This document shows, in pieces, positions 33,634-45,946 of a stretch of 47,809 nt of DNA (positions within the stretch are counted from its first letter, which is position 1; each line of letters begins with the position of its first letter). The stretch covers positions 1 to 47,809 of the forward strand of contig RBWT01000042.1 of the NCBI GenBank assembly GCA_004010275.1, written 5' to 3'. The stretch is from Streptomyces huasconensis. GTDB taxonomy: Bacteria > Actinomycetota > Actinomycetes > Streptomycetales > Streptomycetaceae. The position numbers and the translations under genes were made by a program. Below the pieces are notes generated by a model. The model saw nothing but the letters and a program-made list of their open reading frames with translations. It was not told the origin of the DNA and ran no database searches.

Positions 33634-36600
33634 ATGTCGGAGTTGCAGCGCGCTGCACGCGAGAGAAAATCGCGATCATCGGAATGGGCTGCCGGTTGCC
33701 CGGCGGAGTATCTGACTATCGGGCTTTCTGGGAAAACCTCTCCCAAGGAAAGGACTGCATCGTTCCGACGCCGTCCGACCGGTATGACGTCAGGACGCTC
33801 GCCAGCCGGGACCAGGCAAAACCCGGCAGACTGGTCGGCGGGCGCGGCGGATACATCGACGGTTTCGACGAGTTCGACCCGGCCTTCTTCGGCATCAGCC
33901 CGCGCGAGGCCGCCCATATGGACCCGCAGCAGCGCAAGCTTCTGGAGGTGGCCTGGGAGGCGCTGGAGGACGGTGGCCAGAAACCCGCCCGGCTCGCGGG
34001 TCAGGACGTCGGTGTCTTCGTGGGCGCCTTCACTCTCGACTACAAGATCCTCCAGTTCTCCGACCTCGGTTTCGAGACGCTCACCGCCCATACCGCGACC
34101 GGCACGATGATGACGATGGTGTCGAACCGGATCTCGTACTGCTTCGACTTCCGCGGCCCCAGCCTCTCCCTCGACACCGCGTGCAGTTCGTCCCTGGTGG
34201 CCGTGCACCTGGCGTGCCAGAGCCTGAGCCGCGGGGAGAGCGGGCTGGCGCTGGCCGGCGGAGCCCTCCTGCACAGTGCTCCGCAGTACACCATCGCCGA
34301 GACCAAGGGCGGCTTCCTCTCCCCCGACGGCCGGTCCCGCACCTTCGACGCCTCGGCCAACGGCTACGTCCGCGCGGAAGGCGTCGGCCTGATCGCACTC
34401 AAACGCCTGGACGACGCGTTGCGCGACGGCGACCCCGTGCACGCCGTCATCATCGGCAGCGGCGTCAACCAGGACGGGCGTACCGACGGCATCACCGTCC
34501 CCAACGCCGATGCCCAGGTGGCGCTCATCGAGCGGGTCTGCGCCGAGGCGGGCATCACACCCGGCGACCTGCAATACGTCGAGGCCCACGGCACATCCAC
34601 CCCGGTCGGCGACCCCGTCGAAGCGGGCGCGCTGGGCCGTGCGCTGTCGATCGGGCGCACACCCGGCGCCCGGTGCCATGTGGGCTCGGTCAAGGCGAAC
34701 ATCGGGCACTGCGAGTCGGCCGCGGGCATCGCCGGGCTCATCAAGACGGTGCTGTGCCTCAAGCACCGCACCATCCCGCCCCACATCAACCTCGACGAAA
34801 TCAACCCGGCGATCGACCTGGCCTCGCTGCCGTACGATATCCCGACCCGTGCCGTTCCCTGGCCCGACCACGAGGGCCCGGCGCGTGCGGGGGTCAACTC
34901 CTTCGGTTTCGGCGGCACCAACGCGCACGTCCTGCTCGAGGCCGCCCCGGCGCACGGCACGGCCTGTGTGCCGGGGCAGCGCCGCGCCCGTTCCGGCCCC
35001 GCCGTGCTGCCGCTGACCGCACGTGACCCCGCGACGCTCACTGAGGTCGCCGAGAACATCCGGCGCGAACTCTCCGGCGCGCACGGCCCGGCGCCCTCCC
35101 TGCCCGACCTCGCCTACACCCTGGCCCGCCGCCGTCAGCACCTCGACGCGCGGCTGTCGGTGGTCTACGACTCGCCCGCCACGCTGCGGGAGGCCCTCGA
35201 CGCACACCTGCGCGGCGAGGCCCACCCCCGCGTGCTGCTGGACCAGCGGCGGCCCGCGAAGGACCGGCGGCTGGTCTGGGTTTTCACCGGCATGGGCCCG
35301 CAGTGGTGGGGCATGGGACGCCAACTCCTGGACAGCGAACCGGTCTTCCGGGAGGCGGTCGAGGCGTGCGACCGCGCGTTCCGTGAGTTCGCCGACTGGT
35401 CGCTGATGGAGGAGCTGGCCGCCGACGAGGCCGGTTCCCGGATGAGCGAGACCTGGCTGGCCCAGCCCGCCAACTTCGCGGTACAGGTGGGCCTCGCGGC
35501 TCTGTGGCGCCGTCACGGCGTGTCGCCGGACGCCGTCGTCGGGCACAGCACCGGTGAGATCGCGGCCTTCTACGAGGCCGGTGTCTACACCCTGCGGGAC
35601 GCCGCGGCCATCGCGGTCCACCGCAGCCGGCTCCAGCAGAAGCTGGTGGGCACCGGCACCATGCTGGCGGTGGGCCTGCCGGAGGCGGAGGCCCTGCGCC
35701 GGGTACGGCCCCACGGCGACCGCGTGGCGGTGGCCGCCGTCAACAGCTCGACGGCGCTCACCCTGGCCGGGGACGAGGAGGCCCTCGCCGAGATCGCCGA
35801 CCGTCTCGGGGGCGAGGGAGTCTTCGCCAAATTCCTCAGCGTCCGCGTTCCGTACCACTGCGCGCGCATGGACGCCATCAAGGACGACCTGCTCTCCTCG
35901 CTCGCCGGTCTCCGGCCGCGCCCGGCACGCGTCCCCCTCTGCCTGACCGCGGGCGGCAAGTGGGCGGGCCGGTACGCCGAGGGCCCGGAGCTGGACGCCG
36001 ACTACTGGTGGCGCAACGTCCGCGACAGTGTGCGGTTCACGACGCCGTCGACCGGCTGGACCGACGACGGCCACGGCGTCTTCCTGGAGATCGGTCCCCA
36101 CCCGGTCCTCGGCCACGCGATCGGCGAATGCCTCGCCGCCCGGGGCCGCGAGGCGCGGACGGTGCCGTCGATCCGCGCCAGGAGGACGAGCGGGAGCGCT
36201 TCGCCCTCTCCCTCGCCGCCCTGCACAACCTCGGCCTGGACATCGACTGGGCCGCCGTCCACCCGACCGGCAGGACGGTCCCCCTGCCCCGCTACCCGTG
36301 GAAGCGCGACCGGTACTGGACCGAGCCCGAGCCGGTCGAGCGGGTCCGCCTCGGCCGGCTGGACCACCCGCTGCTGGGCCGCCGTCTCCCCACGGCCGAA
36401 CCGACCTGGGAGGCGCGGCTGGACGTCGAGTCCCTGCCGTATCTGCGGGACCACCTCATCCAGGGCAGCGCCGTGTTCCCGGCGGCGGGCTATGTGGAGA
36501 TGGCGACGCAGGCCGTCCGGGTGACGACCGGTGGCAGCGCCGCCCTCGTCGACATCGAGCTGCGCAAGGCGCTGTTCCTGCCGACCGGCCCCGAAGGCGC

Positions 36601-39600
36601 CACCGCCCCCGCGGCACCGGTACAGCTCTCCTTCCGCGGCGAGGACGCGGAGTTCACCATCGCCACCGCCGCCCGCGGCGACACCGGGGAGCGGACCGTG
36701 CACGCCCGCGGTGCCGTACGCTCCGCCCAGCGCGGGCACCACCGGCCTCTCCCCCGGCTGGACGCCGACTCGATCCGTCACGGCAGCGCGCGCCACCTGA
36801 CCGGCGCCGCCTGCTACAAGGCGCTGGCCGCCCTCGGCTACCACTACGGACCGGCGTTCCAGGGCATCGAGGAGGTGTGGCTCGGCCCCGGCGAGGCGCT
36901 CGCCCGCATCCGGCCGCCCGCGCCGATCGGCGATGACGCCGCCCGCCACCACATGCATCCGGTTCTGCTCGACTCCTGCTTCCAGACGCTGCTGACACCC
37001 CAGCTCCTCGGGAGCGAGGGCGCCGAGGCCACATCGGGCACCGGTGTCCGGCTGCCGCTCTCGATCGGCGAGGTGGACCTCGACGCCGTCGGCGACCAGC
37101 CGCTGTGGGCGCACGCCGTCCTCACCCGCGACACGGACGGCGAACTCGTCGGCGACATCGCGGTCCACGCCGACGACGGCCGCCCGCTCGGCCGGGTCAC
37201 CGGTTTCCGCGCCGCCGACGTCGAGAGTGCCTCCACCACCGTGGGCCTCGGCACCATCGACTCGTGGCTGGCCGACATCACCTGGACCGAGGCCCCCTGC
37301 GCCACCGACCCCCTCGGAACTCCCGTGGGGGACTGGCTCGTCCTCGCCGACGGGCAGGCGTCGCCGACGAGCTGCGGCCCGGGTCACCGCCCACGGCGGC
37401 CGCTGCCACCTGGTGCGGCCGGGCCCCGCCTACCGCCTGAGCCCCGACGCGCGGGAGTCGGTGATCAGGCCCGGTTCCCCCGCCGACCTGGAGCGGCTCC
37501 GCACGGAGCTGCGCGCGGCGGGCGGGCGCCGTACGACCATGTCGTACACCTGTGGAGTCTGGACCTGCCGCCGATGGACGCGGCCGGCACGGCGGCCGAC
37601 GTCCGTGACCGCGCCGACCTCGCCGGCTACTCGCTGGTGGCGCTCGCCCGCGCGCTCCCCGTCCACCAGCCGGGGAGCTGGCTGCACATCGTCACCCACG
37701 GCGGCCAGGCCGTCGTCCCCGGCGATCCGGCCGAGCCGCTGTCCGCGCCGGCCTGGGGCATCGGCCGCGTCCTGGGGCAGCAGGAACTCCCCGGCCACCG
37801 CGGCACGCTCATCGACCTCGATCCCGGTACCGGCGAGGACACCGCCGCCCGTGCCGCGGACGCCGAGGCCCTGCTCCGGGAGATGGCCCCGTCCGACGGT
37901 GAGCACGAGGTGGCGCTGCGCGACGGCCGCCGCCTCACGAGTCGTCTCACCCCGGTCACCGGCCTGCCCGCCCGCTGCCGCTGCGGCTCCGTGCCGACGG
38001 CGCGTACCTGGTGACCGGTGTGATCGGCGCGCTCGGCAGGATTCTGTGCCGTCGGCTCGTCGCCCGCGGCGCCCGTCGGCTGATCCTCGTCGGCCGTACC
38101 GCGCTGCCCGACCGGGACAACTGGCACGCCGTCGCCCCGGATTCCGCGACCGGCGACCGCATCCGCTTTGTCAAAGAGCTGGAGGCACTCGGCGCACAGC
38201 CGCTCCTCGCCCCGCTCGACATCGGTGACGAGACCGCCCTCACCGCCTGGCTCGCCGACTACCGGCGGCGCCAGTCACCGCCGATCCGCGGTGTGTTCCA
38301 CCTCGCCGGCCAGGTCCGCGACACCCTGCTGCCGGAGATGGACCGCGCGGCTTTCGACGCCGTGTACACCCCGAAGGTCCTCGGCGCGTACCTCCTCCAC
38401 CGGCATCTCGCCGACGAGCCGCTCGACCACTTCGTGCTCTTCTCGTCCATCGCCTCCCTGCTGACCACCGCGGGCCAGACCAACTATGCCGCGGGCAACG
38501 CCTTCCTCGACGCGCTCGCCCACCACCGCCGCGCCCGCGGCCTGCCCGCCCTCAGCATCGACTGGGGTCCCTGGGCCACGGGCATGATCGAGGAGCTGGG
38601 TCTGGTCGAGCACTACCGCACCCGCCGCGGCATGAGTTCGCTCTCCCCGGAGGCGGGCATGGCCGTCCTCGAACGCGTCATCGGCCAGGACCGGTCGCAG
38701 CTGCTCGTCGCCACCGTCGTGGACTGGCCGGTCTTCCTCGCCTGGTACCCGCAGCCGCCGCCCCTGGTCGCCGACCTGGCCGCGGCGGCCGACGAGACCG
38801 ACGCACCGGTGCCCGGGCACGACAGCGCCCTGGAGGCCTTCCGGGCCGCCTTCCGCGCCACGGACCCGGCCGCCCGCGAGGCCCTCCTCACCGACCGCTT
38901 CACCCAGGTCGTCGCCCATGTGCTGCGGATGCGGCCCGAACAGGTCGACCCCGGCGCCGGGCTGGGCGCGCTCGGCCTCGTCTCCCTGCTGGCGATGGAG
39001 CTGCGCTCACGGGTCCAGGCCGACCTCGGCGTCACGCTCCCGGTCGTCGCCCTGCTCGGCAACACCCCGGTCGGTGACCTGATCGGCCTCGTCCACGAGG
39101 AACTCACGAAGGCGGTCGCGGCGGGCACGGACGAGACGGGGGCCGCGGCCGCGGTCGAGTTGTTCCACGACGAACGGCTGCACCCCCTGACCCAGAACCA
39201 GAAGGCTCTGTGGTTCCTCAAGCAGCTCAACCCCGACGGGTTCGCCTACAACATCGGCGGCGCGGTCGAGATCCGCACCGCACTCGATCCCGAGCTGGTC
39301 TTCGCGGCGTTCCGCGTCCTGATCGCGCGCCACCCCAGCCTGCGGGCCAACTTCACCCACGAACAAGGCCGGCCGGCGCAGAAGACGGCTCCCGCCGAGG
39401 AAGCCGCGGCCCGGGCGGACGTCGCGCTCTTCGACGTCCAGGAGTGGCCGTGGGACGACATCCACGCGCTGATCGTCAGCGAGTACCGCAAGCCCTACGA
39501 CCTCGCCCACGACCCGCTGATCCGGCTGCGCCTGTTCCGGCGCGGTCCGGACCGCTGGGTGCTGATGAAGGCCGTCCACCACATCATCTCCGACGCGATC

Positions 39601-42600
39601 TCCACCTTCACCTTCATCGAGGAGCTGCTCGCCGTCCACGAGGCGCTGTGCCTGGGCCGTACCCCGGAGCTGCCCGAGATCCCCGCCCGCTACCTCGACT
39701 TCCTCAACTGGCAGAACCAGTTCCTCGCCGGCCACGACGCCCGGCGGATGCTCGACTACTGGAAGGCGCACCTGCCCGCCGACATCCCGGCCCTCGGCCT
39801 GCCGACGGACCGCCCCCGCCCGCCGGTCCAGACCCACAACGGCGCGTCGGAGTTCTTCGTCCTCGACGCCGACCTCACCGCCCGCGTCCACGCACTGGCC
39901 CGGGAACACGACGTCACCGTGTTCATGGTGCTCATCAGCGCCTACTACCTGCTGCTCCACCACTACTCGGGCCAGGACGACATCATCGTCGGCAGTCCGG
40001 TGACGGGCCGCACCCAGGAGCAGTTCGCCAAGGTGTACGGCTACTTCGTCAACCCGCTGCCGCTCCACCTCGACCTGGCCGGACAGCCGACCGTCGCCGA
40101 GCTGCTCGGCCGGGTCCGCGACGTCGTGCTCGGCGGCCTGGACCACCAGGAGTACCCGTTCGTCCTGCTGGTCGAGGAACTCGGTCTGAAACACGACCCG
40201 AGCCGGTCCGCGGTCTTCCAGGCGATGTTCATCCTGCTCACCCACAAGGTGGCCACCGAGAAGTACGGCTACCGCCTGGAGTACATCGAACTGCCCGAGG
40301 AGGAGGGGCAGTTCGACCTCACCCTGTCCGTGTACGAGGACGAGGCCGACCACCGCTTCCACTGTGTCTTCAAGTACAACACCGACCTGTTCCTCGCCGA
40401 GACCATGCGGCGGATGGGCTCCCACTACGTCAACCTCCTCGACGCGCTCACCCGCGCGGCTCCCGCCGAGCCCGCCCGCCGACTGGAGCTGCTCGGCGCA
40501 TCGGAGCGCGAGCGGCTCGTCGAGGGCTGGAGCGGGGCGGGGCGGCGGGCCGCCGTGCCCGACGTGCCCGTGCACCGGCTCGTCAGCCGGATCGCCGCCG
40601 AGCGGCCCGGGTCCGTCGCCGTCTGCGCTCCCGCCGAGGATGGCCATGCCGCACGCATGACCTACGGGGAGCTGGACGCCCGCAGCCGCGCCCGTGCCCG
40701 GTGGCTGCGCGGGCTGGGCGTGGGCGACGGCGCGGTGGTGGCCGTCTGCCTGGAGAAGTCGCCCGAGCTGATCGTCACCCTCCTCGCGGTACTGCGGGCC
40801 GCGCCGCCTATCTGCCGCTGGACCCCCGCGACCCGGACGACCGGCTGGCGTCCCTGATCACGCACACGGGCGCCGCCTGGGCCGTGACCGACACCGCCGG
40901 GGGCGAACGCCTCGCGGGCCTCGCGTGCCGCGTGCTCACCGTGGACGACCCGACCGCGGACTCCTCCCCCGCCGTGCGGACCGGGGACACGTCCGGGCCG
41001 AACCGATCCGAACCCGACGTCGACCTGGACGCCCCGGCCTACGTCATCCACACCTCCGGCTCCACCGGCCGCCCCAAGGCGGTCGTGGTCAGCCACCGCA
41101 ACCTCGCCTCGGCGTACGAATCGTGGCGCACCGAGTACGGTCTCGACCGCGACGTCACCGTGCACCTCCAGACGGCGAACCCCTCCTTCGACGTCTTCAC
41201 CGGGGACCTGGTGCGCGCCCTGTGCTCCGGCGGCACCCTGGTGCTCGTCGGACGCGAGCTGCTGTTCAACACCGCGCGGCTGTACGGCGTCATGCGTCAG
41301 GAGGGCGTCGACTGCGGCGAGTTCGTGCCCTCGGTCGTCCGGGGGCTGCTGGCCCACTGCGAACACACGGGCAGCCGACTGGACTTCATGCGCCTGATGA
41401 TCGTGGGCTCCGACACCTGGAAGGTCGAGGAGTACGACCGGCTGCGTGCCCTGTGTGCCCCGCGGACCCGGGTGGTCAACTCCTACGGCCTCACCGAGGC
41501 CACCATCGACAGCACATACTTCGAAGGGCCCACCGACGGCCTTGAACCGAGCCTGACGGTGCCCATCGGGCGGCCGTTCCCCGGCACCGAGCTGTACATC
41601 GTCGACGAGCACGGCGAACCGGTGCGCGCCCGGCGTCACCGGCGAGCTGTGGATCGGCGGCACGGGTCTCGCCACCGGATACCTCCACGACGCCGAGCAG
41701 ACCGCGCGCCGCTTCATCACCCGCACCCTCGGCCACGGGCCCGGTGCCCGGCCCGTCCGCCTCTACCGGACCGGCGACCTCGCGCGCTGGGACAGCACCG
41801 GCTGCGTGCACCTGCTCGGCGCCGCCGACGCACAGGTCAAGGTGCGGGGCCACCGGGTGGAGCTGGGTGAGGTCGAGTCCCGGCTCGCCCAGTGGCCCGC
41901 GCTGTCCCAGGCGGTCGTCACCGTGCGTCCGGACGAACGGGGCGAAAGCACCCTGTGTGCGTACGGCGTGGCGGCGCCCGGCGCGGAGCTGGACTGGCGG
42001 CAGCTGCGCCGTCACCTGGCCGAGCACCTGCCGACGCAGCTGATCCCGGCCTCCTTCACCGAACTGCCCGAGCTGTCCCTCACCTCCAGCGGCAAGGTCG
42101 ACCTCACCGCGCTGCCCGCGCCCCGGCCCGCCCCCGACGACACCCCGTACGACCCGCCCGTGACGCTCTACGAGACCCGGATGGCCGACCACTGGAGAGG
42201 CGTCCTCGGCATCGAGCGGTTCGGTCTCCAGCACGACTTCTTCGCGTCGGGCGGCAGCTCCGTGAAGCTGATCGAACTGATCCACCACCTGCAGAACGAG
42301 TTCAACATGACCATCCCGGTCAGTCACCTCTTCCGGGTGACCACGTTGCACGGCATGGCGAGGACGGTGGAGCACATCGTCACCGGGCGGCTCCCGGGAG
42401 CGCAGCCCTGGCTGCGGTTCAACGCCGCCGCCGGGCCCGTCGTCTTCTGCTTCCCGCCCGCCGGCGGCCACGGGCTGGTGTACCGGCTCCTCGCCGCTCA
42501 CCTTCCGGAGTACGAACTGGTCGCCTTCAACTACCTGACCGGTGACGACAAGACGGCCCGTTACGCGGACCTGGTCGACTCCCTCCAGCCCGAGGGCCCG

Positions 42601-43143
42601 TGCGAGCTGCTCGGCTACTCGCTCGGCGGCAACCTCGCCTTCGAGGTCGCCAAGGAGCTGGAGCACCGCGGGCGCGAGGTGCGCGACGTCGTCGTCCTCG
42701 ACTCGTACCGTGTCACCGCTCCCCACGCCATCGGTGCCGAGCACCTCGAGGAGTTCGAGCGCGAGTTGCGCGAGCACCTGCGCAAGCACACCGGGTCCGA
42801 GGAGGTGGCCGAGGAGACCCTCGCGCAGGCCAGGGAGTACGTCGGCTTCTGCGCCCGCACGCCCAACCTCGGCACGGTGGGTGCCCGCCTCACCGTGATC
42901 TCCGACGAGCACAAGACCGCGCTCTACGCCGCCGGGGAGCCCGGCTCCTGGCACGGCGGCTCCACCGGTCCCACCGAGGTGCTGCCCGGCTCCGGCGCGC
43001 ACGCCGACATGCTCGACCCGGGGCATCTGGAGCGCAACGCCGGTCTGGTCCGCGCCGTGCTGACCCGCGGCCCGGCCGGGGACCACGTCGGAGCGGCCAA
43101 AGCACCCGGTGCGGCGACGGGAGGTGAGCGGCATGGGGCGTGA
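33634..43143 (+). CDS. ikaA: Iterative PKS-NRPS for a polycyclic tetramate macrolactam (IkaA-like), about eight frameshifts
   Basis: Hybrid megasynthase; 3,171 aa after repair. Domains by base: KS 33675-34950 (DTACSSSLVA Cys; EAHGTSTPVGD and NIGHCESAAG His); AT 35270-36150 (GHSTGE); DH 36355-37250 (DHLIQGSAVFP, LLDSCFQ); KR 37540-38800 (TGVIGALGR, LFSSIAS, TNYAAGNAF); ACP 38890-39110; C 39180-40490 (HHIISDA); A 40555-42120; PCP 42160-42370 (GGSSV); TE 42436-43077 (GYSLGGN). There is no ER or methyltransferase. This is the PTM layout: two polyenoyl chains acylate ornithine. Frame breaks near 33665, 36175, 37356, 37378, 37530, 37978, 40800 and 41635 each need one base. Start ATG 33634 follows gggaagg. 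Confidence 0.92.
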
Positions 43144-44860
43144 GAACACGTCCGGCCGGCCGGGCCGGCGGCACACGATGATCATCATCGGTGGAGGGCT
43201 CGGCGGCCTCTCCACGGGCTGCTACGCGCAGATGAACGGGTACCGGACCCGGGTCTTCGAGATGCACGAGCTGCCGGGCGGCTGCTGCACCGCCTGGGAC
43301 AAGGGCGACTTCACCTTCGACTGGTGCGTCAGCTGGCTGCTCGGCTCGGGCCCCGGCGACGAGATGCACCAGATCTGGCTCGAACTCGGCGCGCTGCAGG
43401 GCAAGGAGATGCGCAACTTCGACGTCTTCAACGTCGTACGCGGCCCCGACGGCCGGGCGGTGTACTTCTACTCCGACCCGGACCGTCTGGAAGGGCACCT
43501 GCTCGGTCTCTCGCCCGCCGACGCCAAGCCGATCAGGGAGTTCTGCGCGGGCCTGCGGAAGTTCAAGGCGTGCATGGCCGCCTACCCGTTCCTCAAACCG
43601 GCGGGGCTGATGGGCCGGTTCGAACGCCTGCGCATGCTGGCGGCGTTCGTCCCGTACTTCAACGTCATCCGCAAGTCGATCACGACGCTGATGACGGACT
43701 ACTCCGCGAGGTTCTCCGACCCGCTGCTGCGCGAGGCCTTCAACCACATCCTCTACGAGTACCACCCCGCGTTCCCGGTCCTCCCCTTCTACTTCCAGCT
43801 GGCGTCGCACGCCAACGGGACGGCGGGCGTGCCCGAAGGGGGTTCGCTCGGCCTTGCGCGGTCGGTCGAGGAACGCTACCGGCGGCTCGGCGGCGAGATC
43901 ACCTACAACGCCAAGGTCGAGGAGGTGCTGGTCGAGGACGACCGGGCCGTGGGCGTCCGGCTGAGCGACGGCCGGGAGTTCCGGGCCGACATCGTGGTCT
44001 CCGCCTGCGACGGCCGCACCACGATGCTGGAGCTGCTCAAGGGCCGGTACCTCAACCCGACGTACGAGCGGCTCTACACGAGGACCATCGACGAGCCCGG
44101 GATGCTCTACCCCGGTTACGTGAGCGTCTTCTTGGGCCTGGACCGCCCCTTCCCTCGGGGTGAGCCGTGCACGACGTATCTGCTGGACGAGGAGGAGGCG
44201 GCCTCGTTCGTCGGCATGGGGCACCCCAGCATGAACGTGCAGTTCCGCAGCGCCCACTACCCGGAACTCTCGCCGCGTGACACCAGCGTCGTCTTCGTCA
44301 CCTACTTCTCCGACACCGGAGTCTGGCGGGAGCTGACCGAGGGGCCGGAACAGCACAGCCGGGTGTACAAGGGGGAGGAAGTGCACACCCTGGCGGTGCG
44401 CCGCGGCCCCGCGTACTACGCCGCCAAGCGGCAGGTGCAGCGCGCCGTCACGGAGTTCCTCGACCGCCGGTTCCCCGGTCTCGCGGAGTCGGTCGTGGCG
44501 CGCGACACCGGCACCCCGCTCACGCAGATCCGCTACACCGGCAACCACAACGGGACCATCGCCGGCTGGCTGCCGTTCGTGGACGGCGCGGAAACGCTGG
44601 AGAAGGAAGTGAACAAGAACGGTCCGGTCGCGCCGGGGCTGAGGGACTTCTACCTCTCCGGGACCTGGTCCACGATCGGCGGCCTCATCCGGGCCGCGGC
44701 GGCGGGCCGTCACGTCACGCAGTTCATCTGCCGCGACGACGGCGTGGAGTTCACCGCCGACATCGACCGGACCCAGCCGCCGCCCACCCAGGCCGTCATC
44801 CCGGTCGGCCGGCCCCCGGTCTGTGACGGCACCGCCCTGAAGACCAAGGAGTGCGAATGA
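43133..44860 (+). CDS. ikaB: FAD-dependent phytoene-dehydrogenase-like PTM cyclase (IkaB-like)
   Basis: 575-aa flavoprotein. The N-terminal dinucleotide fold is MIIIGGGLGGLSTGCYAQMNGYRTRVFEMHELPGG, then WDKGDFTFDWCVSWLLGSGPGDEMHQIWLELGAL; the second nucleotide region is RFYL-type GLRDFYLSGTWSTIGGLIRAAAAGRHV. In ikarugamycin biosynthesis the counterpart forms the first two carbocycles from the polyene tetramate by reductive cyclisation. ATG 43133 follows gggaggtgag and overlaps the PKS gene by 11 bases. An inner start is possible but less likely. Only one such gene is present, as in the ikarugamycin cluster and unlike the multi-oxidase HSAF and frontalamide clusters. Confidence 0.9.
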   Translation: MGRENTSGRPGRRHTMIIIGGGLGGLSTGCYAQMNGYRTRVFEMHELPGGCCTAWDKGDFTFDWCVSWLLGSGPGDEMHQIWLELGALQGKEMRNFDVFNVVRGPDGRAVYFYSDPDRLEGHLLGLSPADAKPIREFCAGLRKFKACMAAYPFLKPAGLMGRFERLRMLAAFVPYFNVIRKSITTLMTDYSARFSDPLLREAFNHILYEYHPAFPVLPFYFQLASHANGTAGVPEGGSLGLARSVEERYRRLGGEITYNAKVEEVLVEDDRAVGVRLSDGREFRADIVVSACDGRTTMLELLKGRYLNPTYERLYTRTIDEPGMLYPGYVSVFLGLDRPFPRGEPCTTYLLDEEEAASFVGMGHPSMNVQFRSAHYPELSPRDTSVVFVTYFSDTGVWRELTEGPEQHSRVYKGEEVHTLAVRRGPAYYAAKRQVQRAVTEFLDRRFPGLAESVVARDTGTPLTQIRYTGNHNGTIAGWLPFVDGAETLEKEVNKNGPVAPGLRDFYLSGTWSTIGGLIRAAAAGRHVTQFICRDDGVEFTADIDRTQPPPTQAVIPVGRPPVCDGTALKTKECE

Positions 44861-45912
44861 GGATCGAGAAGTGGGTCGTGCGCGAGCACGTTCCAGGTGT
44901 TCCGGACGTCGACCGGATCTACGAGAAGGTCGTCGAGGAGGTGGACGTCTCGCTCGCGGACGACGAGATGCTCTTCGAGACCCTTTACGTGTCGCTCGAC
45001 CCCTACCTGCAAGGGCTGGCCCTCGAAACGCCCCTCGGCGAGCACATGGTCGCGCACAGCATCCTGCGCGTCGTCTCGGCCGGCCCGCGGGCCGCCTTCT
45101 CCGTGGGCGATCTGGTGCAGGGCTACGGCGGCTGGCGCAGCCATGTGATCGGCACGGGTGCGGGCTGGCGGTGGGAGCACGGCGCTTTCCCCGTCCCCTT
45201 TCCCGCCTTTCGGCGGCTGGACGCACGGCGCTACGACGAGACGCTGCCGCTGTCGACGGCGCTCGGCGTCATGGGGCCGCCGGGGCTGACCGCCTGGGGC
45301 ACGCTGACCAAGTTCTTCACCGTCGAGCCGGGCGACACGTTCGTGGTCAGCGGCGCGTCCGGGTCCGTCGGGTCACTCGCCGGCCAGCTCGCCAAACGAG
45401 CGGGCGCACGCGTGATCGGCACCACCAGCTCGCCGGAGAAGGCCCGGCACCTGACGGCCCTCGGCTTCGACGAGGTCGTCCACTACCGCCAGGGCGACGA
45501 CGCCGGCAAAGCGCGTGAGGCGCTGCGCGCGGCGGCACCGGGAGGCGTCGACAAGTACTTCGACAATCTGGGCGGAGCGATCACCGACGCGGTGTTCTCC
45601 ATGCTGAACGTCGGCAGCCAGGTCGCCGTCTGCTGGCAGTGGGCGACACAGATCGCGGGCGACCACATGGGCCCGCGCCTCCTCCCGCACATCATGTTCC
45701 CCCGCACGACCGTCCGGGGGATCTTCGCGGAGGAGTGGTACGACGACGAGACCCTCGACGCCCTCCACGACGACCTCGGCGGCATGGTCCGCCGCGGCGA
45801 GATCGCCCACCACGAGACCGTCCGGCACGGCTTCGACGCCATTCCCGCGGCGTACCGCAGCCTGTACACGGACCCGGCCGCCAACCGCGGCAAGCTCCTG
45901 GTGCGCCTGTGA
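44857..45912 (+). CDS. ikaC: MDR-family NADPH reductase/cyclase (IkaC-like)
   Basis: 351-aa medium-chain reductase without the zinc ligands, close to prostaglandin reductase/leukotriene B4 dehydrogenase types. Seen: a substrate domain with YVSLDPYLQGLALETPLGEHMVAHSILRVVSAG, cofactor-binding FVVSGASGSVGSLAGQLAKRAGARVIGTTSSPEKARHL, and YFDNLGGAITDAVFSMLNVGSQVAVCWQW. In ikarugamycin biosynthesis the homologue adds hydride to close the last ring of the 5-6-5 system. ATGA overlap with the flavoprotein gene; aaggag site upstream. Confidence 0.9.
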   Translation: MRIEKWVVREHVPGVPDVDRIYEKVVEEVDVSLADDEMLFETLYVSLDPYLQGLALETPLGEHMVAHSILRVVSAGPRAAFSVGDLVQGYGGWRSHVIGTGAGWRWEHGAFPVPFPAFRRLDARRYDETLPLSTALGVMGPPGLTAWGTLTKFFTVEPGDTFVVSGASGSVGSLAGQLAKRAGARVIGTTSSPEKARHLTALGFDEVVHYRQGDDAGKAREALRAAAPGGVDKYFDNLGGAITDAVFSMLNVGSQVAVCWQWATQIAGDHMGPRLLPHIMFPRTTVRGIFAEEWYDDETLDALHDDLGGMVRRGEIAHHETVRHGFDAIPAAYRSLYTDPAANRGKLLVRL

Positions 45913-45946
45913 CCACCCGCTCCACCCCGTACAGGAAAGGCCGACG

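Noticed and set aside
33603..36116. 837-residue open frame opposite the PKS
   Set aside because: Antisense shadow; KS and AT motifs lie on the plus strand.
42890..45226. 778-residue open frame opposite the flavoprotein and TE
   Set aside because: Antisense shadow with Arg/Pro-rich low complexity and no recognisable domain.
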